Shown piece by piece: positions 37,115-43,894 of a DNA stretch of 64,000 bases. Source of the stretch: Archangiaceae bacterium (GTDB lineage Bacteria > Myxococcota > Myxococcia > Myxococcales > Myxococcaceae); assembly GCA_016879935.1 (NCBI GenBank), contig JAACJQ010000343.1:1-64000 (forward strand), given 5' to 3'. Under the pieces are notes generated by a model. That model searched no databases. It saw only the letters and a program-made list of their open reading frames with translations, and had not been told where the DNA came from. Within the stretch, counting starts at the first letter, position 1, and the number at the start of each line of letters is the position of its first letter. The position numbers were made by a program, and so were the translations under genes.

Positions 37115-38224
37115 ATGCCCAATGTGTCTGGCCCGTCCGGCCCCCGTCCGCTCCCTGGTACTGGCTCCGTCTCGTCGACCACTCCGACTGCGCCTACCGC
37201 TCCGACCACCCCCACCGAGACCACCCAGAGCACCGGTTGGGCTGCCGGCACTGGCAGCCGGGGCACGGTGAACCCGAACGTCGCGCCGCCGCCTCCGAGC
37301 GCCGCCGACGTGCAGGCGACGTTGCCGAACCCGGTGCGCCAGGCGGTGAACGCGAACATCGATCGCCTCAACTCGCGCATCGAGACGGCGCTCGGTCACG
37401 ACGCGATGAGCATGGCCCGGGGCCGCACTCCGGTTCGTGAAGGTGACGTGCTCACCGACGCGCAGCAGACCGAGCTCAAGAACGCCTCCATCGACTTCAT
37501 GAAGGACATGCCCATCGGCGCGCTCTCGCCCGAGATCGCCGGCGCGGTGCAGGAGCGCCTCTCGGCCGCTGGCATTCAGGTTCGCGACATCAACAGCACC
37601 AAGCTCGGCGACCTCGGCAACATCGGCGGCGACATCGCCAAAGACCTGCTGAAGGACCTCAAGCAGGACTCGCCCGCGGCGTTCTACGGCCTCGCGGCCG
37701 GCGCAGCGGTGGCGGCTGGCTACGCGGCGTACTCGGGCGGCAGCCAGAAGCTGCAGAAGCTCGGCATCAAGCCCGAGATCAAACAGAAGTTCTTCGACGA
37801 CAAGCTCGAGGTGAAGCTGCGCGGTGACTGGCAGTCGCACTTCAAGGACTTCAAGGTCTCGGGCAGCGCCACGTACACGCAGCAGATCGACAACTGGAAG
37901 CTGTCGGGCTCCATCTCGGCCGACTCGACCGGCCTCACGGGCGCCGGCCTGCGCGCGCAGTACGACACGAGCACGCTCTCGGCGAACGCCTACGTCAACG
38001 CGAACCGCAACGGCCTCGAGAACGTGGGCGGCTCGGTCGTCTACCGGCCCAACGACAACTTCCGTCTCTCGGCGGGCGTCGATCACAACTTCCAGACCAA
38101 CCGCACCACAGCGAACGCGGAAGCAGCGTGGAAGGTGCGCGACAACGTCGACTTCGCGCTCTCGGCCAGCCACGACAGCCAGGGCGACTCGCGCATCGGC
38201 GCCGGCCTTCGCATCAGCTGGTAA
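37115..38224 (+). CDS. Putative beta-strand-repeat envelope protein
   Basis: A 369-residue protein of unknown family. It starts with a Pro/Thr/Ser-rich tail without a signal peptide, then a helical region (residues 75-180) and one hydrophobic helix (AAFYGLAAGAAVAAGYAAY, near 190-208). The last 150 residues alternate polar and hydrophobic positions in strand pairs (FKVSGSATYTQQIDNWKLSGSISAD, FRLSAGVDHNFQ) and end GLRISW with a terminal aromatic residue, as in outer-membrane barrels. The route to the envelope is unclear. It diverges from the Skp-like gene across 37 bases. Confidence 0.6.
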   Translation: MPNVSGPSGPRPLPGTGSVSSTTPTAPTAPTTPTETTQSTGWAAGTGSRGTVNPNVAPPPPSAADVQATLPNPVRQAVNANIDRLNSRIETALGHDAMSMARGRTPVREGDVLTDAQQTELKNASIDFMKDMPIGALSPEIAGAVQERLSAAGIQVRDINSTKLGDLGNIGGDIAKDLLKDLKQDSPAAFYGLAAGAAVAAGYAAYSGGSQKLQKLGIKPEIKQKFFDDKLEVKLRGDWQSHFKDFKVSGSATYTQQIDNWKLSGSISADSTGLTGAGLRAQYDTSTLSANAYVNANRNGLENVGGSVVYRPNDNFRLSAGVDHNFQTNRTTANAEAAWKVRDNVDFALSASHDSQGDSRIGAGLRISW

Positions 38225-38244
38225 CGCGAGCATCGAGTCGTGCA

Positions 38245-38273
38245 GCTGATCAGGCTGTAGCACCCTGATCAGC
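38245..38273. terminator. Palindromic stem GCTGATCAGG/CCTGATCAGC
   Basis: A perfect 10-bp inverted repeat with a 9-base loop lies 20 bases after the barrel protein gene. It could act as a terminator or as an operator; no T tract follows, so intrinsic termination is uncertain. Confidence 0.35.
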
Positions 38274-38360
38274 CGCCCACGAATCTCCACGGCGATCTGA
38301 CGGCGTTGTCGTGGTGCCGGTCTCTCCTCTCAGTTACGGTGCCCGCCCGCACGTGGCCTG

Positions 38361-38380
38361 GGATCAGTTCGCGCTGATCC
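38361..38380. promoter_or_regulatory. Second palindrome GGATCAG/CTGATCC upstream of the motor operon
   Basis: GGATCAG-TTCGCG-CTGATCC is a perfect 7-bp inverted repeat, 34 bases before the first gene of the 38.4 kb operon. It shares the CTGATC core with the hairpin at 38245-38273, about 110 bases away. Both could be sites for one regulator or a leader hairpin. Confidence 0.35.
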
Positions 38381-38413
38381 GGCAACAAGGGCCCGGGCCT
38401 CACGAGGAGTCAC

Positions 38414-39142
38414 ATGGCTTTGCCGTTGCACCAGCGCCGGGCCGTGAAAATCGGTCTGGCCGCGGTGGCCATCGCGATGACGACGGGGTGCGTGACGGTC
38501 TACCAGCCGCTGGTGGGCCTGCAGCGGCCCATCGCGCTCGACCCTCAGACGCCGACGAACTTCACCGACAACACGCGCGTGCTGGTGCGGTGTCACCCGG
38601 GTGATGGCGTCGAGGCCGACGTGCTCTGCCGCAACGTGCGCAGCTCGCTGTCGAAGCAGGGCGCGACCGTCACCACCGAGGTCGTTCGTCCTTCTGGCAA
38701 GGTGGCCGCGCCAGACCGCATCGAGACGCCGCCGCAGTTCATCATCGACATCACCTCGAAGCTCATTCACCACGACGACAGCGCGCTGCTCTCGCTGCTT
38801 TGCATCGCCTCGTTCACCCTCATCCCCGCGGTCGAGGAGTGGACCTTCGGCCAGGAGATTCGCATTCGCGACGCGCAGGGTTTTCTGCTCGCGCAGCAGT
38901 CGTTTCAGGAGCGGTTCGTGGAGTCGTTCGGGCTCGGCGTCTGGGCCCTCAACGGCATCATCGACCTGCTGATCAGACCGAAGAGCGAACAGGTGACGGG
39001 CGACGGCTACAAAGAGGAGTTCACCCGCGACCTGCACGGGCACCTCGCGCAGCTGCTCTACAACGCGAAGGTGCGCGCACGCGTGATGAACAGCTTCGCG
39101 CCCGAGCCGAGCGCCGAGAAGCCGAAGGGTACCGCGCCATGA
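38414..39142 (+). CDS. Outer-membrane lipoprotein, first gene of the motor-like operon
   Basis: The 242-residue protein begins MALPLHQRRAVKIGLAAVAIAMTTGC, a lipoprotein signal (lipobox TTGC), behind a GAGGAG ribosome site. NTRVLVRCHPGDGVEADVLCRNVRSSLSKQGATVTTEV looks like the CsgG/LpoB type of alpha/beta domain, which is inferred from pattern only. A hydrophobic helix (LLSLLCIASFTLIPAVEEW) lies in the middle. The stop overlaps the next start as ATGA. Confidence 0.7.
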   Translation: MALPLHQRRAVKIGLAAVAIAMTTGCVTVYQPLVGLQRPIALDPQTPTNFTDNTRVLVRCHPGDGVEADVLCRNVRSSLSKQGATVTTEVVRPSGKVAAPDRIETPPQFIIDITSKLIHHDDSALLSLLCIASFTLIPAVEEWTFGQEIRIRDAQGFLLAQQSFQERFVESFGLGVWALNGIIDLLIRPKSEQVTGDGYKEEFTRDLHGHLAQLLYNAKVRARVMNSFAPEPSAEKPKGTAP

Positions 39143-39762
39143 ACCGCGCCCTTCTGCTCTGTGCGCTCAGCAGCTGCGCCATCGACACGCTGGCTTTCAA
39201 GACGAAGGCCGAGCGGCGAAACCTCGACTGCCAGCGGCTCTCCGACGTCGAGGCCGCCGCGCGCTACCCGGGCCAGGTGCCGCCGCCGCCGGCGAAGGAG
39301 CTCGCAGGTGGCGTCGGTGACGTGCTCGCGTGCTCGACGCGCTATCTGGAGACGGGGGAACGGCCGAACCGTGACGAGGCCATCCTCTCCAGCTTGTCGA
39401 CGCAGGTGACCGAGCTCGCCGACAGCGCCGGCGCGATGGCGCCGCAGACGACGCGCTGGCACGTCGACGCCTTCTACCCGTCGCTGCCGGTCGCCCAGAA
39501 GATCGCCGTCGCCGCACGCACCACGCTGGCCCAGCGCGGCTTCATCGTCTCTGACCGCGTACCGACGCTCGCCGCCGGTGACGTCGCGTTCCTGGTCACG
39601 CTGCCGCAGAGCGAGGTCTACCGAATCGCGTGCGCCCGCTCGTTCGTGACCGAAGTGCTGGGCCCCGACGAGGCGCTGCTGGGGTTGATGATCGTCGACC
39701 CGAAGGAGACCCAGCTGCACGGTGGCGTCTGTCTTCGGGGCGAGTGGAGGTGGCTGCCGTGA
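39139..39762 (+). CDS. Small lipoprotein of the motor-like operon
   Basis: MNRALLLCALSSCAIDTLAF is a lipoprotein signal (lipobox LSSC). The 207-residue protein has a Pro-rich segment after residue 45 and a C-terminal alpha/beta stretch (FYPSLPVAQKIAVAARTTLAQRGFIVSDR) reminiscent of the lipoprotein encoded before it. No known family is recognised. The ATG overlaps the upstream stop and its own stop overlaps the next GTG as GTGA. Confidence 0.7.
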   Translation: MNRALLLCALSSCAIDTLAFKTKAERRNLDCQRLSDVEAAARYPGQVPPPPAKELAGGVGDVLACSTRYLETGERPNRDEAILSSLSTQVTELADSAGAMAPQTTRWHVDAFYPSLPVAQKIAVAARTTLAQRGFIVSDRVPTLAAGDVAFLVTLPQSEVYRIACARSFVTEVLGPDEALLGLMIVDPKETQLHGGVCLRGEWRWLP

Positions 39763-40940
39763 GGGCCGCGCTCCTCTTCAGCCTCGTGTCGACGGTCGCC
39801 TTCGCGGAGGAGGTCGACCTGAACGCGAAACAGGTCGAGCTGCTGCGCGCCGAGGTCGCGAGCGACGTGCAGCTGCAGGCGGCCGAGCTCATCGACGAGC
39901 TCGTCTACGGGTGGACCAAGGAGAGCCCCTTCGACGTCGACACGGGCGTGGTGCTGGCGGGGGTCTCGGTGCCGGTCTCGCTGGGCACCGGGCTCGAGGC
40001 GTACCTCGAGAACCACGTCGCCGGCCTCGTCGTGAAGAACCCGAAGACGCACGTGCAGTTCGTGCACTGCCCGGCGTGCTCGGCGTGGGTCGTTCACTCG
40101 GGCGCGAAGGGCACCGTGGTGACGCGCGGCTACGACGACCCCGAAGCGCTCGCGCAGGCAGGCATCTCGTCTGGCGCGAAGCACGCCCTCTTCCTCGACT
40201 TCGAAGCCGAAGGCGCCTCGCTCGTGCTGCGCGCGCGCATCACCACGCTCGAGCCGTCGCTGCGCATCGTCTCGGCGCGCACCTTGTCGACCGCGACCTC
40301 GACGCCCGCGATGCTCCGTGACGGCGCGAAGCTCACGAGCGTGGCCGAGGCCCGCAAGGAGTACCTCGACGCGCTCGGCGGCCGCGGCTTGTTCCTGGTG
40401 CCGGTGCGCGTCGGCATTCGCAACTACGCCTCGGGCACGCAGTCGACGACCAACGCGACGCCGTTTCTGTGGGTGAGCGCCGGCTTCGAGGCGGCCTTCA
40501 CGCAGGCGCGCGCGTGGACGGCGAGCCTCAACGCCGCGTTCAGCTGGTTGCCGCAGTCGCACGTCGCCGTGATGGCGCAGGGTCGCATCTCGAGGCTGCT
40601 CACCGGCAGCGCGACGTCACTGACGTGGCCCGATCTCTACGCCTTCGTCGGCGCTGGCGTTCTCTTCGGCCAGGGGCGCGGCATGCTCATCTTCCGCACC
40701 AGCCAGAACCCCACCATCGACGAGATTCTCAACACGAGCACCAACAACGAGCCGCGCTCGACGCTGGGCATTCTCACCATCGGCGCAGAGCTGCGCGTGA
40801 AGAACCGCATCAGCCTCATCGCCTTCCTCGAGACGCTGCCGGCGCTCGAGAACGAAGACAACATCGGCACGTACGTCACGATTCCGCTCATCAACCTGCG
40901 CTTCCAGTCGTTCGGCGTGGAGGTGTCGTTCTGCTTCTGA
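39759..40940 (+). CDS. FlgO/CsgG-like N-domain with C-terminal barrel, copy 1
   Basis: GTG at 39759 gives VRAALLFSLVSTVAFAEEV, a cleaved signal. Residues 20-200 follow a CsgG/FlgO-like pattern: a helix, VVTRGYDDPEALAQAGISSGAKHALFLDF, then SLVLRARITTLEPSLRIVSARTLS. The second half alternates beta strands (GLFLVPVRVGIRNYASG, AFVGAGVLFGQGRGMLIFR) and ends VEVSFCF, fitting an outer-membrane barrel. A two-Cys HCPAC motif lies near residue 92. It probably forms part of an outer-membrane ring or channel. The family assignment is by pattern, not search. Confidence 0.65.
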   Translation: MRAALLFSLVSTVAFAEEVDLNAKQVELLRAEVASDVQLQAAELIDELVYGWTKESPFDVDTGVVLAGVSVPVSLGTGLEAYLENHVAGLVVKNPKTHVQFVHCPACSAWVVHSGAKGTVVTRGYDDPEALAQAGISSGAKHALFLDFEAEGASLVLRARITTLEPSLRIVSARTLSTATSTPAMLRDGAKLTSVAEARKEYLDALGGRGLFLVPVRVGIRNYASGTQSTTNATPFLWVSAGFEAAFTQARAWTASLNAAFSWLPQSHVAVMAQGRISRLLTGSATSLTWPDLYAFVGAGVLFGQGRGMLIFRTSQNPTIDEILNTSTNNEPRSTLGILTIGAELRVKNRISLIAFLETLPALENEDNIGTYVTIPLINLRFQSFGVEVSFCF

Positions 40941-41908
40941 CGCGCGCGCTCTGTGTGGCGGTGCTGGTGTCGTCGCTCCCGGCGATGGCGCAACGTGAGG
41001 CCACGCGTGGAGCGCTGGCGCGCCTCGAGGAGTCGTTGCCCCGCCGCCTCAACGACGGCGTGCTCTCGCTGAAAGACCTCACGCCGGCCATCGTCGTCAG
41101 CACCCAGCCGGCCTTCGAGCAGACGCGCGCCTGGTACCCGGCGGCCGCCATCACCTCCCTCGCTCGCGTGCTGGGCGCCGGTTCGCTGCGCGCGTGTGAA
41201 GCGTGCATGGCGCAGCGGCTCACGGTGGAGGACGGCCGCATGGAGCAGGTCGCCACCAGCCTCTCGGTGCAGGACCTGGTGCGCCTCGACGAGCTCACCC
41301 GTGGAGCGTCGGCGCGCGCGGTGACCGCCATCTGGCTCGACGAGACGATGGAGGGCGTGGCGGTGCGCATCGTCGACCTGCGCAACGGCCGTATTCTCAT
41401 CGCCGAGAACGTCGACCAGAACCTCGCCTCGGTCGCCGCCAGCCGCACGACCACGACGCAGGCCGAAGAGCTCGAGCGGCGCATCGCGGGCAAGAGCCTC
41501 ACCCACGCCTTCGCCGACTTCGGCCTGCTGCCGCAGCAGCACATCGCGCTCGAGTGGCACGAGCAGTGGGGCCCCGACAACGCGAACCTCTCGGGCTTCG
41601 CGGTCTCGATCATCGACCCGTTCATCGGGCTCGGCGTCAGCTACTTCCGCGTCATTCCTCCAGCGTTCAACCTGATGGTGGGCGGCAAGTTCTTCGTCAG
41701 CGTGCCCAACGCCATCATCAACGCGCTCAACCCCGACAACCCGCAGGCGCTGCTGGGTGACAACACCTTCACCGGCGTGTTCTCGCTACGCCTGCCGCTC
41801 TTCAAGACGAACTACGCGCTCTTCGCCTCGGTCTCGACGAACGGCCGCGTCTCGGTCGGCATCTCGCTGCTCAACGTCTCTCTTCTGCCGCTGCCCTTCC
41901 TGCCATGA
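40937..41908 (+). CDS. FlgO/CsgG-like N-domain with C-terminal barrel, copy 2
   Basis: No ATG, GTG or TTG gives a full signal; CTG at 40937 (CTGA overlap with the upstream stop) yields LTRALCVAVLVSSLPAMAQ, a good signal, while GTG at 40955 would lack the basic residue. Residues 20-190 repeat the architecture of the preceding protein (VAVRIVDLRNGRILIAENVDQN), with CEACM near 80. The C-terminus is strand-rich (YFRVIPPAFNLMVGGKFFVSV) and ends LLPLPFLP. Probably a paralogue of the preceding gene. It ends with an ATGA overlap. Confidence 0.65.
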   Translation: MTRALCVAVLVSSLPAMAQREATRGALARLEESLPRRLNDGVLSLKDLTPAIVVSTQPAFEQTRAWYPAAAITSLARVLGAGSLRACEACMAQRLTVEDGRMEQVATSLSVQDLVRLDELTRGASARAVTAIWLDETMEGVAVRIVDLRNGRILIAENVDQNLASVAASRTTTTQAEELERRIAGKSLTHAFADFGLLPQQHIALEWHEQWGPDNANLSGFAVSIIDPFIGLGVSYFRVIPPAFNLMVGGKFFVSVPNAIINALNPDNPQALLGDNTFTGVFSLRLPLFKTNYALFASVSTNGRVSVGISLLNVSLLPLPFLP

Positions 41909-42537
41909 ACCGACTGCTCATCATCGCTGCCTGCGTGTCGTGCGCGTCGTGCGCGGCGAGGAACTACACGTATTACCTGATCGAACCGACGGTGAAGAAG
42001 AACACCACGCTGAAGGAGGACGACACGCTCGTGCGTCCCTTCGGGTACGGCTCGACGACGGTGATGAAGGTGCGGTGGAACGACGGCAAGGTGATGACCG
42101 AGGTCGACGTGCCGGTGCTCGCTTCGGGCCAGCGCATCGTGGTGGAGCACGGCGCCGGAAACTCGGGCGTGAAGACCATCGCCCCGATGCGGGTGGTGCC
42201 GCCGCCTCCGACGAAGGCCGACACCTCGCTGGTCGAGGCGTACCGCTCCCGCGGCCTCAAGATCGACGAAGACGCGCCCGACGTTTCCATCACGCGCGCG
42301 CAGAACCTGATGCAGGAGGCCACGCGCGCCGGGAACTACGCGCTCGCGCTCGAGTGGTGCGAGACGGTGCTGCAACGCTACAAAGCGCACCCCGAGTTCC
42401 TGCGGGCCAAGGCGTCGCTGCTGCTGATGATGGGCGAGCGCGACAAGGCCATCGAAGTCTACGAGGCGGCCGAGGCCGTCGAGAGTGACCCCGCCGTGCG
42501 CAAGAAGCTCGAAGAGCTGCGCCGGCAGCAACCCTGA
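41905..42537 (+). CDS. TPR-containing lipoprotein
   Basis: The 210-residue protein starts MNRLLIIAACVSCASCAARNY, a signal with Cys suited to lipidation. After a beta-rich part (MKVRWNDGKVMTEVDVPVL) the last 75 residues form TPR helices (AQNLMQEATRAGNYALALEW; RAKASLLLMMGERDKAIEVYEAAEAV). TPR lipoproteins commonly organise multi-protein envelope machines; here it precedes the stator pair. Confidence 0.75.
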   Translation: MNRLLIIAACVSCASCAARNYTYYLIEPTVKKNTTLKEDDTLVRPFGYGSTTVMKVRWNDGKVMTEVDVPVLASGQRIVVEHGAGNSGVKTIAPMRVVPPPPTKADTSLVEAYRSRGLKIDEDAPDVSITRAQNLMQEATRAGNYALALEWCETVLQRYKAHPEFLRAKASLLLMMGERDKAIEVYEAAEAVESDPAVRKKLEELRRQQP

Positions 42538-42555
42538 CGAAACGAAGGAGACACC

Positions 42556-43269
42556 GTGCAGCTGCTCGGAATCGCCGTGCTTGCATTCATCGTGTGGTTT
42601 GGCTTCGCCGATCGCGACTCGACTCGCGCGGTCTCGGCGTTCGACCTTCACGCGCTCATCATGGTCGTCGTCGGCTCGTCGTCTGCGGTGCTGCTCTCGT
42701 CGTCGGCCCGCAACGCCCTGCGCACCCTGCTCGCCCTCAAGGAGCTGGTGCCCGGCCTGCGCTCGTTTCACGCCACCACCGAGACGATGGAGAAGGAGCG
42801 CGAGGAGATCTGCACGCTCTGGAAGAACGGGCAACGCAGCGCCGCCGTCGCGCTCGCCGAGAAGTCGTCGTTCTCGTCGACGAAGCACGTGCTCGAGCTC
42901 CTGCTCCAGCGCGCGCCCGAGGCCTCGAGCGCGAAGGTCTTCACCGAGCTGCGCCACGACGAGATCAGCGACTGGCAGCCCGCGATTCACAACTGGGAGA
43001 TGCTCTCGAAGCTCGGGCCCGCGTTCGGAATGGTCGGCACCATCACCGGCATGATTCAGCTCTTCAAGAACATGTCGTCGGAGAACCTGAACATCGGCGC
43101 GGCCATGTCGTTGGCGCTGCTCGCGACCTTGTACGGCGTGGCGTTCGGCGCAGGCATCGCGGGCCCCATCGGCCACTTCTGGAACGGGCTGCTCGACGAG
43201 CGCCTCGGCCTGCTGGAGCGCTGCGAGAAAAGCGTGAACGAGCTCGCGTCGCGCGGAGCGGGGGCGTGA
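42556..43269 (+). CDS. MotA-type stator protein
   Basis: GTG start behind AAGGAG. The 237-residue protein follows MotA topology: two N-terminal helices (LLGIAVLAFIVWFGF; DLHALIMVVVGSSSAVLL), a cytoplasmic loop of about 95 residues with a charged segment (FTELRHDEISDWQPA), then two helices. The third helix carries the MotA/TolQ signature LGPAFGMVGTITGMIQLFKN and the fourth MSLALLATLYGVAFGAG. It would form a proton channel with the MotB-like protein encoded next. Shorter than flagellar MotA (about 290 residues) and too short for ZorA. Confidence 0.88.
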   Translation: MQLLGIAVLAFIVWFGFADRDSTRAVSAFDLHALIMVVVGSSSAVLLSSSARNALRTLLALKELVPGLRSFHATTETMEKEREEICTLWKNGQRSAAVALAEKSSFSSTKHVLELLLQRAPEASSAKVFTELRHDEISDWQPAIHNWEMLSKLGPAFGMVGTITGMIQLFKNMSSENLNIGAAMSLALLATLYGVAFGAGIAGPIGHFWNGLLDERLGLLERCEKSVNELASRGAGA

Positions 43270-43270
43270 G

Positions 43271-43894
43271 ATGAGACGACGCTCCGGAGGAGAGGAGTCG
43301 TGGCTCTTGAGCTACGCCGACCTCATCACCAACCTGCTGCTGTTCTTCGTGGTGCTGCTCACCGCGGCGAACTTGAGCAAGGGCCGCATGCAGCAGATCG
43401 CCAAGAGCCTCTCGGGCGCCGAACAACCGGCCAGCCTCGAGTCGATTCGCAAGGAGATCGATCAGCGCATCGCCGACCAGCAGCTCAAGGACCTCGTCTC
43501 GACGACGGTGACGAACGACGGCCTCGAGATCTCGCTGAACTCGGGCCTCGTCTTCGACTCGGGCAAGGCCGCCGTGCGCCCCGAGATGGAGTCGGTCGTG
43601 ACCAGCATGCTCAAGACGCTGGAGCCCTACGGCAAGCGCTACAGCTTCGCGGTCGAGGGCCACACCGACTCGAACCCGGTGGCCGCGGGCGGCGCGTTTC
43701 AGAGCAACTGGGACCTCGCGGCCGAGCGCGCCATCGTGGTGCGCGAACGCCTCGAGAACGTCGGCATCCCCCGCGAGCGGGTGCGCGTCGAGGGCTACGC
43801 CGACACCAAGCCCCTTCCCGTCGAACAAACCCAGGGCCTCACGGTGGAGCAGAAGAACGCCCGCCTGCGCCGTGTGGTGGTGAGGATCTACTGA
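43271..43894 (+). CDS. MotB-type stator protein with OmpA peptidoglycan-binding domain
   Basis: The 207-residue protein begins with a basic tail, then WLLSYADLITNLLLFFVVLL; Asp17 matches the proton-binding Asp32 of MotB. A plug/linker segment follows, then an OmpA-like domain: FDSGKAAVRPEM, VEGHTDSNPVA, NWDLAAERAIVVRERL, VEGYADTKPL. This anchors the stator to peptidoglycan. The start lies 2 bases after the MotA-type stop and the stop overlaps the next gene (TGATG). Together with the MotA-like protein it should form a proton-driven stator. Confidence 0.92.
   Translation: MRRRSGGEESWLLSYADLITNLLLFFVVLLTAANLSKGRMQQIAKSLSGAEQPASLESIRKEIDQRIADQQLKDLVSTTVTNDGLEISLNSGLVFDSGKAAVRPEMESVVTSMLKTLEPYGKRYSFAVEGHTDSNPVAAGGAFQSNWDLAAERAIVVRERLENVGIPRERVRVEGYADTKPLPVEQTQGLTVEQKNARLRRVVVRIY

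Noticed and set aside
36461-38290. 609-residue open frame on the minus strand
   Set aside because: It is antisense to the hypothetical gene at 36093 and the barrel-like gene at 37115, and has no domain. High GC makes such mirrors common.
41812-43176. 454-residue open frame on the minus strand
   Set aside because: It lies antisense to the TPR lipoprotein and MotA-type genes, both of which have clear motifs and ribosome sites.
42556-43894. Zorya-type anti-phage system (ZorA/ZorB)
   Set aside because: The MotA-like protein is only 237 residues and lacks the long ZorA tail, and no ZorC, ZorD or ZorE gene is near. The FliG-like neighbour fits a rotor model better.
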